A DNA stretch of 64,000 nt from Bacteroidota bacterium (GTDB taxonomy: Bacteria; Bacteroidota; Bacteroidia; Bacteroidales; F082). A model generated the notes under the pieces. That model saw only the letters and a program-made list of their open reading frames with translations. It searched no databases and was not told where the DNA came from. Position numbers and translations under genes: made by a program. The number at the start of each line of letters is the position of its first letter. The stretch's first letter is position 1. Where the stretch lies: NCBI GenBank assembly GCA_023396415.1, contig JAEWWJ010000106.1, positions 1-64,000 on the forward strand. The letters are read 5' to 3'. Shown here piece by piece: positions 26,573 through 35,116 of this stretch.

Positions 26573-28198
26573 TTAAAAACCGTTTAACTTCATGGTAACA
26601 GTGGGGATGAGAAGCAAAAATCCAACCACAATGAGAAGTGCAACCAAAGGCCATACCCATTTCACCCATTTGTCGTATGGAATGCGGGCCACGCCTAAAA
26701 CCGCAATCAACACACCCGAGGTGGGCGTAATCATATTGGTGAAACCATCGCCAAACTGAAAAGCCATAACGGTAGCCTGCCTCGAAACGCCAATCAAATC
26801 GCTGAAAGGTGCCATAATAGGCATGGTAATCGCCGCCTTGGCTGAACCAGATGGAATGGCTACGTTAATAACGGTTTGGATCATATACATCACCCCGATG
26901 GACGCAATTTCACCAAAATTTACCATCGCTTGCGACAGTCCATAAAGAATAGAATCAATGATGCCGCCTTCGTCGAGGGTAACGATGATGCCACCGGCCA
27001 GACCAATAATAATGGCCGCACTGAGGATATCTTTTACACCTTCGAGAAAAAGTTTGGCAATATCATCGGCCGATTTGTCAATGGACAATCCACTGGCCAC
27101 GCCCAAAGCAAAAAATAAGGTGGCTATTTCCATGACATACCAGCCGTAGCCCATCACGCCAACTATAAGAAAAACAATAGTGTAGGTTAGCAGCAATAAA
27201 ATGAAATAATGCACTGATTTGCGTAATGTAAAAAAACCAGCAACGGCAAAAATTACGGTGAGTATGGGCAACGCATGAAAGCTGAAAGTGCTGTTGCCTA
27301 ATTTCATTTCAGTGTGTGGATAGAAGAAGGCGAAGGCTGCTAAAACCACTACTATGAAACCGTAAACAAACCAAGCCATTTTTGGGGTGTAATATTCTAA
27401 TTTTTCTTGCTGATCGGACTCTTTCTTGCGCCAGTAAGCATCTTCTTCCCACATGATGGACTTTTGCGGATTCTTTTTCACCTTAGCCGCATAACGTAAA
27501 ACGAAAGTGAAACCGATGATATTGATGACAATCCAACAGAAAATACGAAATTCAATTCCCGAAAAAAGTGGTATATCTGCCAGCCCTTGGGCAATCCCAA
27601 TGGTAAAAGGATTCAAAATGGCACCCGAAAATCCAAGATGGGCTGCCACATACACCAGACCCACGCCAACAATACTGTCGTAACCCATTGATATAGCTAA
27701 AGGTATGAGGATAATGGTAAATGCGATCGTTTCTTCGCTCATGCCAAAAACAGCTCCAAAAAAACTAAATAAAGTCATAATCATCACCATGATGATGTTG
27801 TCAACGCCCAGTTTTTTGATGACCGGATTGTGCTCGAGCCTTTTGGTAAACTTCAAAAAAGCAAAGATTCCCACGTCAATAGCCATGCTGGTATTCATAA
27901 TCCAAAATGCGCCACCAATCATTAAAGTAAAAATGATGATACCGCTCTGTTTCACAAAACCTTTAAAAAGAGCTGAAAAAACCTGCCAGGTCTGTGGTTC
28001 ACTCTTAAAAGTGGCAGCGACCTCAGATGGAAGCTGATCTTTGTAATAAAAGATCATCACTGCCTGTTCTTTTCCATTGATGGTTGTTGTGCTTTTTACA
28101 TACTTCCCCGGAGGGATGATCCAGGTGAGGGCTGCGGCAAAAACAATAATTGCGAAAACAATAACGTAAGTGTGCGGAACTTTCGACTTTTTAAGCAT
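26573..28198 (-). CDS. YfcC/DcuC-family membrane carrier
   Basis: A 541-residue inner-membrane protein with about 12 hydrophobic segments. Recognisable family blocks are WIIPPGKY near the N terminus, FGMSEETIAF, SGAILNPFTIGIAQ, the long helix pair around VTLDEGGIIDSI, and SGSAKAAITMPIMAPFSDLIGVSRQ followed by TPTSGVLIAVLG. The superfamily includes anaerobic C4-dicarboxylate exporters and arginine/ornithine-type carriers. YfcC proteins have no firmly established substrate. It has its own promoter and follows no operon partner. Confidence 0.88.
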   Translation of the reverse strand: MLKKSKVPHTYVIVFAIIVFAAALTWIIPPGKYVKSTTTINGKEQAVMIFYYKDQLPSEVAATFKSEPQTWQVFSALFKGFVKQSGIIIFTLMIGGAFWIMNTSMAIDVGIFAFLKFTKRLEHNPVIKKLGVDNIIMVMIMTLFSFFGAVFGMSEETIAFTIILIPLAISMGYDSIVGVGLVYVAAHLGFSGAILNPFTIGIAQGLADIPLFSGIEFRIFCWIVINIIGFTFVLRYAAKVKKNPQKSIMWEEDAYWRKKESDQQEKLEYYTPKMAWFVYGFIVVVLAAFAFFYPHTEMKLGNSTFSFHALPILTVIFAVAGFFTLRKSVHYFILLLLTYTIVFLIVGVMGYGWYVMEIATLFFALGVASGLSIDKSADDIAKLFLEGVKDILSAAIIIGLAGGIIVTLDEGGIIDSILYGLSQAMVNFGEIASIGVMYMIQTVINVAIPSGSAKAAITMPIMAPFSDLIGVSRQATVMAFQFGDGFTNMITPTSGVLIAVLGVARIPYDKWVKWVWPLVALLIVVGFLLLIPTVTMKLNGF

Positions 28199-28516
28199 AG
28201 GTGCAAGTGTTGACCCGCAAAATTAACCTTTGTAAGGGGTTTTGCAACAGATTGTTTCGATTTTCCGCAAGTGAATAATAATCAGCAAGTTAGAAAATAA
28301 ACAAATGATCGCTGAACGAACTGGTCCAAGGCTTCAATCTCAATAAAGGCTTAAAAAAAGATGTAATTCTGAAAGAAACTTAATTCACTACGTGCTGTTT
28401 ACTATCAGGCTGCCACACCACACAAACCATTAAACAACCTCAGGTTTTGCAAGGTTATAATCGGCATAACACAACAAAAATAAAATTTAATTATTTGATT
28501 AGCTGTCTTATAAACA
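28199..28516. other. 318-nt intergenic region
   Basis: It lies between the YfcC-family start and the end of the DUF4249 gene, both on the minus strand. Apart from the promoter box at 28218-28225 I see no gene, hairpin or repeat that stands out. Confidence 0.6.
28218..28225 (-). promoter_or_regulatory. Predicted -7 box for the YfcC-family gene
   Basis: Minus-strand TAATTTTG matches TAnnTTTG and lies 19 nt before the ATG at 28198. Confidence 0.6.
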
Positions 28517-29368
28517 CTAATTCTCTGCTGTGTTTTCGCTCACCACAATGCTTACCCTTGTTAAACGGCTGGCTGCAAAATAACCCAATGCACCTTCTTT
28601 CACATTGCTTCGGATGTTGGCTGCCGGCCCCGAAAAGATTGGATTTGACCCTCCTGATTCGGTGCGCAACTCTTGGAAAAAGTTGAAATAATCCTCCTCA
28701 ATAGCCGAAACCATCAAGGTAATGGTATCACCCGGCTTTACTTCATCGCTACGCAAAAACATCACACCTAAACCATTGGTGTTATTGCCGTTATAAAATT
28801 TATCATCCACCACCAAGGATCGTGAGGCAGTATCAGTAATGGCTTTTCCATTGATAAAAGCATCAAATTTATAGAAGTCTTTGCTGGGCGGGTCGTTGGC
28901 AAAAAGATTCAGCAAATAAAAATCAAAATCAGCGCGATACAACAACACTATGGAATCAATTTGTAGCGTGTTCAAAGGCATGGTATTTTCCGCAGTGTAG
29001 CTACCGGCACCTCCAACTGCTTCATCCATAGCAATCTCCAATTGGTAGTTCACACCCGGCTTTCCGGCAAATGCTTCTTTTGTTTCATAATACCCCGGAT
29101 CATTTTCCACCTCAAACAATTGCCAACGCTGCTGATTGTAGTTAATATGAACCACCGCTCCGGTCACTGCCGGAGGAGCTTCGTTGAAAAAGTAACTTGT
29201 TGAAGTAGTCAATCGAACGCCATGCTTGATGGAATCGGTGGTAACCAAACCATCCACCACCAAACGGGTGAAAGTGCTGTCCAAATCAACATCATAACGC
29301 TCCGTACATGAAGTGATGAAAACAGAAGAAAGTAAGAATGACAAAGCTATCCAACGGATTTTTTTCAT
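28517..29368 (-). CDS. DUF4249 outer-membrane lipoprotein
   Basis: A 283-residue lipoprotein with lipobox VFITSC (Cys21). It is followed by the typical DUF4249 opening RLVVDGLVTTDSIKHGVRLTTSTSYF and a beta-rich body. These lipoproteins are encoded next to TonB-dependent receptors in Bacteroidota and are thought to act as surface or periplasmic partners, by analogy with SusD, though they are unrelated in sequence. The gene begins 5 nt after the TonB receptor stop, so they form a two-gene operon. The ligand is unknown. Confidence 0.88.
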   Translation of the reverse strand: MKKIRWIALSFLLSSVFITSCTERYDVDLDSTFTRLVVDGLVTTDSIKHGVRLTTSTSYFFNEAPPAVTGAVVHINYNQQRWQLFEVENDPGYYETKEAFAGKPGVNYQLEIAMDEAVGGAGSYTAENTMPLNTLQIDSIVLLYRADFDFYLLNLFANDPPSKDFYKFDAFINGKAITDTASRSLVVDDKFYNGNNTNGLGVMFLRSDEVKPGDTITLMVSAIEEDYFNFFQELRTESGGSNPIFSGPAANIRSNVKEGALGYFAASRLTRVSIVVSENTAEN

Positions 29369-29373
29369 CGCAG

Positions 29374-31734
29374 TTAAAATTTAAAATTGTAAGTGATGGC
29401 AGGAACGATTCCGAAAAGGTAGGTCATTTCGGCATAAGTGGTATTGGGAATTTTAGGGTCGGCAACAAAGTTGATCACCCAAGGATTTTTGCGATAGTAG
29501 GCGTTGTAAACGGACAAATTCCATTCGCCGGCCCATAACCGATTTGGTTTTTTAGGGGGGGAGTATGTAACAGACACATCGAGGCGATGATAGTCAGGCA
29601 ATCGGTAGGAGTTTCTATCAGAATACACCGGCGCGATGGTGTTTCCAATCACAAATCTGCCGGTGGGAAAAGTAATGGCCGATCCGGTAGAATACACCCA
29701 ATTGGCACCAATGCTGAAGCTGCTGTTGAGCTGATAATTGGCCACGATAGATACATCGTGCGGACGGTCGAAGCTGGCAGGATAGGCCTTTCCTTGGTTA
29801 ATTTCGGGTATTTCACGAAAAGTGCGCGACCAAGTGTAACTGACCCAACCCGTGAGCGGCCCTTCATTCAAGCGCACCAAAGCTTCGAGGCCATACGAGC
29901 GGGCTTTCCCAAAACGCAACTCTCCTTCGAGATATTCGTTTAACAAAAGCTCTGCAAAGTCTTTAAAATCAATGGCGTGATGATTGATTTTATAAAAACT
30001 CTCCAACGATGTTTCCACTTTCCAACGGTTGATGTTGTAAAAATATCCCAACGAAAACTGGTCGCCGCGCTGAGGTTTCACATTGGGACTTGAAGGAAAC
30101 CAAATGTCGAGTGGCGTGCCTCCAGTGGAATTTTGTGCCAAATGCACATATTGCACATTGCGGGTGTAGGCAGCTTTGATGCTCGAAAATTCGCTGAGCG
30201 TATAAGCCATACTCAAGCGTGGTTCAAGTGAAGCGTAGGTGTTGTAAATTTTTCCTTTTGAATGCACCAACGAATCACTTTTGTTAAACTGTTCATCATA
30301 AGAAAACACTTTGGCAGGGCCATAATTGCTAAACATGCTGAACCTCAACCCATATTGTACCGTTAACAGCGATCCGATTTTTTGTTCATTGCTCAAGTAG
30401 AGGCCGCTCTCAAAAGCTCTTCCTTTGGGCATTTCCACTTTGTTGAAAGGCGTTTCGCTGCCCAAACCCTCGGCCATGCCGGGCCTAAAAAGATGGTTGG
30501 TGGCCGAAAAGCCAAAGCGAACATTGTTGTTTTCGTTGGCAAACCAAGTAAAATCGCTTTTCAGCGACACATCTTCCATGCCGGCACTCCAATTAAAACC
30601 GTTGGGTTGGCTTTCAGGAATGCCAAGACTATAATTGTAGCGCGTGTAAAGAAGCGAAACATTCGAAAAAAGAGCGGCATTGAAAAGATGGTTCCAGCGC
30701 AAGGTAGCAGTTGCATTGCCCCAGCCAAGTCCAAAATCATCGTTTTTGAACACATCTTTGCCCAAATAGCCTGTTAGAAACAGCCTGTTTTTGTCGTTAA
30801 TGGTATAGTTGCCCTTAGCGTTAAGGTCGTAAAAGAATAAGGTGTTATCGCGAATGTTTTCGTCTGAAGAAAGGGCGAGAAAAAGATCGGCATAGGTGCG
30901 CCTACCGGCAATCATAAAACTCGATTTGTCTTTTTGCAGCGGCCCTTCGAGCATCAAACGACTCGAAATGGTTCCAACGCCACCTTGTCCGTGCAACTTG
31001 CTGCTGTTACCATCGTTCATGCTCACATCTAATACCGACGACAAACGCCCGCCATACATGGCAGGAATGTCGCCTTTGTATAGCTCAACTCCCTTTACGG
31101 CATCGTTGTTAAACACCGAAAAGAAACCCAGCAGATGCGAAGGATTGTAAACCAAGGCATCGTCTAAAAGAATTAAATTTTGATCAGGACCACCACCCCG
31201 AACGCTGAATCCCGAACCTCCTTCGCTAACGGCTTGCACGCCGGGCAAAAGCTGTATCGCCTTGATCACGTCCACCTCGCCCATGAATGCCGGTATCTGT
31301 CGGATACTTTTAATATCCAACCGGTTAACACCCATTTGAGGTTTCGATATCTGTTCGTTAAAACGTTCGCCACGCACCACTACCTCTTTAAGCTGCGCAT
31401 CTTGAGCCAGCAACGAAATATTCATTGTTGTGTCGCGATGCAAATGAAGCGTAAAGCGTTTCGAAACATAACCTACATAAGAATAGATGATATTGTAGGT
31501 GCCGGGGTCGAGGCGCAAGCTGTAGTAACCATTTAAATTGGTGGCGGTTCCGTTTCGTTTTTGCTCCACATACACCGTAGCACCAATTAGGGTTTCGCCA
31601 CTGCTTGCATCCTTAATATAGCCCGAAAGGATAGCATAACGCCTGTCGGCGATATCATCAGAAGCATGTATCGCAGTTGAAAAAAGAAGTAATAAAAGCC
31701 AAAGGCTGATTTTATTGAAATCAAGTTGGAGCAT
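29374..31734 (-). CDS. TonB-dependent outer-membrane receptor with carboxypeptidase-like N-domain
   Basis: The ATG at 31734 gives 786 residues with a signal peptide ending in TAIHA. The upstream frame start is a TTG and adds ten residues. Domains are a CarboxypepD_reg-like beta-sandwich (about 35-115), a plug (about 130-240, with the GVQAVSEGGSGFSVRGGGPDQN block) and a 22-stranded barrel ending in a terminal Phe (ITYNFKF), as outer-membrane proteins do. It imports a ligand across the outer membrane using TonB energy. It is paired with the DUF4249 lipoprotein and is not of the SusC subfamily. Confidence 0.92.
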   Translation of the reverse strand: MLQLDFNKISLWLLLLLFSTAIHASDDIADRRYAILSGYIKDASSGETLIGATVYVEQKRNGTATNLNGYYSLRLDPGTYNIIYSYVGYVSKRFTLHLHRDTTMNISLLAQDAQLKEVVVRGERFNEQISKPQMGVNRLDIKSIRQIPAFMGEVDVIKAIQLLPGVQAVSEGGSGFSVRGGGPDQNLILLDDALVYNPSHLLGFFSVFNNDAVKGVELYKGDIPAMYGGRLSSVLDVSMNDGNSSKLHGQGGVGTISSRLMLEGPLQKDKSSFMIAGRRTYADLFLALSSDENIRDNTLFFYDLNAKGNYTINDKNRLFLTGYLGKDVFKNDDFGLGWGNATATLRWNHLFNAALFSNVSLLYTRYNYSLGIPESQPNGFNWSAGMEDVSLKSDFTWFANENNNVRFGFSATNHLFRPGMAEGLGSETPFNKVEMPKGRAFESGLYLSNEQKIGSLLTVQYGLRFSMFSNYGPAKVFSYDEQFNKSDSLVHSKGKIYNTYASLEPRLSMAYTLSEFSSIKAAYTRNVQYVHLAQNSTGGTPLDIWFPSSPNVKPQRGDQFSLGYFYNINRWKVETSLESFYKINHHAIDFKDFAELLLNEYLEGELRFGKARSYGLEALVRLNEGPLTGWVSYTWSRTFREIPEINQGKAYPASFDRPHDVSIVANYQLNSSFSIGANWVYSTGSAITFPTGRFVIGNTIAPVYSDRNSYRLPDYHRLDVSVTYSPPKKPNRLWAGEWNLSVYNAYYRKNPWVINFVADPKIPNTTYAEMTYLFGIVPAITYNFKF

Positions 31735-31784
31735 AAGCAAATTCAAAGTGAACCTAATAAACAAAAATTGAGGTTGATTGTTCT

Positions 31785-31792
31785 CAAAAGTA
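31785..31792 (-). promoter_or_regulatory. Predicted -7 box for the TonB receptor operon
   Basis: Minus-strand TACTTTTG matches TAnnTTTG, about 50 nt before the ATG at 31734. Confidence 0.55.
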
Positions 31793-31846
31793 TCGAGATT
31801 TTAAATTCAAACACCATCTAAATTAAAGTAGGAAATCCAAAATAGC

Positions 31847-31854
31847 TATCTTTA
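31847..31854 (+). promoter_or_regulatory. Possible -7 box for the MBL-fold hydrolase
   Basis: TATCTTTA is one base from TAnnTTTG and lies 46 nt before the ATG at 31901. Confidence 0.4.
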
Positions 31855-31900
31855 GCCCGTTGATGAACTCAAAACAGATCACAAATAAAAATTATTTTCA

Positions 31901-32746
31901 ATGAAACTATATCCTATCGAAACCGGAAATTTGAAATTAGACGGCGGCGCTATGTTTGGCGTGGTGCCGAAAGTACTTTGGCAAAAAGTATATCCTTGCG
32001 ATGAAAACAACCTCTGCAACTGGGCCATGCGCTGCCTTTTAGTGGTAGATGGCGAGCGTAAAATACTTATTGATAACGGAATAGGAAACAAACAAGATGA
32101 AAAATGGCTCAGCCATTATTACCTCAATGGCGATGCCACCCTCGAAAACTCACTTGCCCAAGTAGGCTTCAAACCCGAAGACATCACCGATATGATCATC
32201 ACCCACATGCACTTTGACCATTGCGGCGGCAGCGTGAAATGGAAGGATGACCGCAGCGGCTTTGAACTGGCTTTCCCAAATGCCACCTATTGGACCAGCA
32301 AACAACAATTTGAATGGGCTACCCAACCCAACCGACGCGAAGAAGCCTCGTTTCTAAAGGAAAACATTCTACCCATCCAAGAAAGCGGAAAGCTTCAACT
32401 TATTGACGAAGAAGGAAGTTACATCCCCAACATTGACTTTAAACTCTACAACGGACATACCGAAGGCCAATTGATTCCACACATCAATTACCATGGCAGA
32501 ACCATTGTTTTTATGGCCGACCTCATGCCTTCGGCCTCTCACATTCCCCTGCCCTGGATAATGGCGTATGATACCCGTCCGTTAGAAACCCTCAAAGACA
32601 AAGAACGTTTCTATGCCGATGCCCTCGCCAATGATTATGTTTTATTTCTCGAACACGACCTATACAACGAAGCCTGTGTGCTGCACCAAACGCCAAAAGG
32701 TGTCAGGGTTTTAAAATCGGGAAGCCTGGATCATGTGCTCGCCTAA
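31901..32746 (+). CDS. Metallo-beta-lactamase-fold hydrolase
   Basis: A 281-residue cytoplasmic protein with the HxHxDH zinc motif THMHFDHCGG (His102, His104, Asp106, His107). A further metal His lies in YNGHTEGQLIP and an Asp in MADLMPSASH, so both metal sites look intact. The superfamily covers lactonases, phosphodiesterases and glyoxalase II relatives; the substrate cannot be assigned. No signal peptide is present. It stands alone between the TonB receptor operon and dnaK. Confidence 0.88.
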   Translation: MKLYPIETGNLKLDGGAMFGVVPKVLWQKVYPCDENNLCNWAMRCLLVVDGERKILIDNGIGNKQDEKWLSHYYLNGDATLENSLAQVGFKPEDITDMIITHMHFDHCGGSVKWKDDRSGFELAFPNATYWTSKQQFEWATQPNRREEASFLKENILPIQESGKLQLIDEEGSYIPNIDFKLYNGHTEGQLIPHINYHGRTIVFMADLMPSASHIPLPWIMAYDTRPLETLKDKERFYADALANDYVLFLEHDLYNEACVLHQTPKGVRVLKSGSLDHVLA

Positions 32747-33073
32747 GTAGAACACAACAAAAGCTCCCATATTTTTTCAACCGTAGCCTTTGATGAATCC
32801 GCTTCAAAGTGCTTCAAATGAGCTGGATGTCAGTCAGATCTAACTGCCAATCTGACGTTTTGTCACCATCGTTGTTTTCAGAACAATTCCAACAACCCTC
32901 ATCTCATATGATTCATTTTTAACAACTTATGAACTGTTGTTGTGTTAAAAATTCTTTGAATGTTGATCGAAAAAAACAGATTTGGAGGTTCTACCACCGC
33001 TGGCACAATCCTTGAAGCACACACAGTCATTCAAGTTGAAAATTATTAAATACTAAATTAGGAGGAAAACATA
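32747..33073. other. 327-nt leader region of dnaK
   Basis: No gene is supported. No perfect TAnnTTTG box was found here, unlike most leaders in the window. It holds the palindromic cluster at 32833-32865 and the strong ribosome-binding site before dnaK. Confidence 0.6.
32833..32865. promoter_or_regulatory. Overlapping palindromes upstream of dnaK, possible heat-shock operator
   Basis: A perfect inverted repeat GTCAGAT / ATCTGAC (32833-32839 and 32850-32856, 10-nt spacer) overlaps a second palindrome TGAC-N5-GTCA (32853-32865). It is not the CIRCE sequence. Position, about 210 nt before the ATG, and the absence of a standard promoter box make a stress-regulator site plausible; this is inference. 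Confidence 0.35.
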
Positions 33074-33076
33074 ATG
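33061..33076 (+). promoter_or_regulatory. Strong Shine-Dalgarno site of dnaK
   Basis: GGAGG at 33061-33065 lies 8 nt before the ATG at 33074. Strong anti-16S pairing is unusual for Bacteroidota leaders, which are mostly A/T-rich as elsewhere in this window. It also fixes the start codon. Confidence 0.7.
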
Positions 33077-34993
33077 GGAAAAATCATTGGAATTGACTTA
33101 GGAACCACCAACTCCTGCGTTTCGGTTATGGAAGGCAACGAGCCGGTAGTTATACCCAACAGCGAAGGTCGTCGCACAACGCCATCTATTGTTGCATTTG
33201 CCGATAATGGCGAGCGCAAAGTGGGCGATCCGGCCAAACGTCAAGCCATCACCAACCCCACCAGAACGATCTTTTCGATCAAGCGTTTCATGGGCGAAAC
33301 TTATGACCAAGTTAAGACTGAAAAAGACCGTGTGCCCTTTAAAGTGGTGAAAGGCGACAACAACACACCCCGCGTTCAAATAGAAGACCGCTTATACACT
33401 CCTCAGGAAATTTCGGCCATAGTACTTCAAAAAATGAAGAAAACAGCCGAAGATTATCTGGGTCAAACCGTTACCGAAGCTGTGATCACCGTTCCGGCTT
33501 ACTTCAGCGATTCGCAACGTCAGGCCACCAAAGAGGCCGGCGAAATTGCTGGCTTAAAAGTGAAGCGAATCATCAACGAACCTACTGCCGCTGCTTTAGC
33601 CTACGGCCTCGACAAAAAGAAAAGCGACATCAAAATTGCCGTTTATGACTTAGGTGGTGGAACTTTCGATATTTCCATTCTCGAAATGGGCGATGGTGTG
33701 TTTGAAGTGAAATCAACCAACGGAAACACCCACCTTGGTGGTGACGACTTCGATCACAACATCATTGATTGGTTGGCCGAAGAGTTTAAAAAAGACGAAG
33801 GTCTTGACTTGACAAAAGACCCCATGGCCTTACAACGCCTGAAAGAAGCCGCTGAAAAAGCTAAAATTGAACTCTCCAGCTCCACCGAAACGGAAATCAA
33901 TTTGCCTTACATCATGCCCGTTGATGGTGTGCCAAAGCACTTGGTGCGCAAGCTCACCCGCTCCAAGTTTGAGCAACTCAACGACCATCTCATCCGCGCT
34001 ACCATTGAACCATGCCGCAAAGCACTTCAAGATGCCGGACTTACTGCCGCCGATATTGACGATGTTATTCTCGTGGGAGGTTCAACACGTATCCCGGCCA
34101 TTCAACAAATCGTGAAGGATTTCTTTGGAAAAGATCCATCAAAAGGTGTGAATCCTGACGAAGTTGTTGCTGTTGGTGCTGCCATCCAAGGCGGAGTGCT
34201 CACCGGCGAGGTAAAAGATGTGCTGCTGCTCGACGTGACCCCGCTCTCGCTCGGAATTGAAACCCTCGGAGGCGTGATGACCAAACTCATCGAGTCGAAC
34301 ACAACCATCCCAACCAAGAAATCGGAAACCTTCTCAACAGCTTCTGATAACCAACCTTCGGTAGAGATTCACATCATCCAAGGCGAACGCCCGATGGCCA
34401 ATCAAAACAAAAGCATCGGTAAGTTTCACCTCGATGGCATCCCGCCGGCATCACGCGGAGTACCACAAATTGAAGTCACTTTTGATATTGACTCCAACGG
34501 TATCCTTCACGTTTCGGCCAAGGACAAAGCTACCGGAAAATCACAAAGCATTCGCATTGAAGCCTCTTCGGGTTTGAGTGATGCCGACATTCAACGCATG
34601 AAAGATGAAGCTACGGCAAACGCGGAAACTGACAGAAAAGAACGTGAACGCGTTGACAAACTCAACGCTGCCGACGCTTTGATTTTTCAAACAGAAAAGC
34701 AGCTCAAGGAATATGGCGATAAACTGCCTGCCGACAAAAAATCGGAAATTGAGGCCGTGCTTGAACAACTGAAAAACGCTCATAAAAACCAAGATGTCAC
34801 TGCTGTAGATACCGCAATGACCAAACTCAACGGGATATGGCAAACCGCAAGCGAACAAATGTATAACAATGCCGAAGCTCCGGGAGGAGCACATGCTCCA
34901 CAAGGTGATCCATCGGCATCATCAAATACCGGAAAAGGCGGTGAGGACGAAGTTACTGATGTTGACTTTGAAGAAGTTGATGATAAAAAGTAA
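33074..34993 (+). CDS. dnaK: Molecular chaperone DnaK (Hsp70)
   Basis: A 639-residue cytoplasmic ATP-dependent chaperone. The N-terminal ATPase domain has phosphate motif GIDLGTTNSCV, YDLGGGTFDISIL and VGGSTRIPAIQ. The linker DVLLLDVTPLSLGIE leads to the substrate-binding domain. The tail ends EVTDVDFEEVDDKK, the conserved co-chaperone-related C terminus. Full family length. No dnaJ or grpE lies beside it. A 13-bp terminator follows 27 nt after the stop. Confidence 0.98.
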   Translation: MGKIIGIDLGTTNSCVSVMEGNEPVVIPNSEGRRTTPSIVAFADNGERKVGDPAKRQAITNPTRTIFSIKRFMGETYDQVKTEKDRVPFKVVKGDNNTPRVQIEDRLYTPQEISAIVLQKMKKTAEDYLGQTVTEAVITVPAYFSDSQRQATKEAGEIAGLKVKRIINEPTAAALAYGLDKKKSDIKIAVYDLGGGTFDISILEMGDGVFEVKSTNGNTHLGGDDFDHNIIDWLAEEFKKDEGLDLTKDPMALQRLKEAAEKAKIELSSSTETEINLPYIMPVDGVPKHLVRKLTRSKFEQLNDHLIRATIEPCRKALQDAGLTAADIDDVILVGGSTRIPAIQQIVKDFFGKDPSKGVNPDEVVAVGAAIQGGVLTGEVKDVLLLDVTPLSLGIETLGGVMTKLIESNTTIPTKKSETFSTASDNQPSVEIHIIQGERPMANQNKSIGKFHLDGIPPASRGVPQIEVTFDIDSNGILHVSAKDKATGKSQSIRIEASSGLSDADIQRMKDEATANAETDRKERERVDKLNAADALIFQTEKQLKEYGDKLPADKKSEIEAVLEQLKNAHKNQDVTAVDTAMTKLNGIWQTASEQMYNNAEAPGGAHAPQGDPSASSNTGKGGEDEVTDVDFEEVDDKK

Positions 34994-35020
34994 TCCGATA
35001 AGCCCATCTGAAATCATTTT

Positions 35021-35049
35021 CAAAAAGGCGACCATAATGGTCGCCTTTT
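35021..35049 (+). terminator. Intrinsic terminator of dnaK
   Basis: Two perfect 13-bp arms (35021-35033 and 35037-35049) with a TAA loop. The core GGCGACCA/TGGTCGCC is flanked by five A and five T. Its T run overlaps the -33 element of the next promoter. Confidence 0.85.
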
Positions 35050-35079
35050 TGATTTTTATAGCATTTCGTTGTACCTTTG
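35048..35079 (+). promoter_or_regulatory. Promoter of the T9SS cargo gene at 35117
   Basis: TTTG at 35048-35051, then a 20-nt spacer, then TACCTTTG at 35072-35079. This is the best complete -33/-7 pair in the window, 37 nt before the ATG. Confidence 0.75.
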
Positions 35080-35116
35080 TTGATGATATTGATTTTGTAA
35101 ACAAAATACCAAAGAG

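Noticed and set aside
28447..28686. 79-codon plus-strand frame before/over the DUF4249 gene
   Set aside because: Mostly antisense to the lipoprotein gene, with no start signal or recognisable domain.
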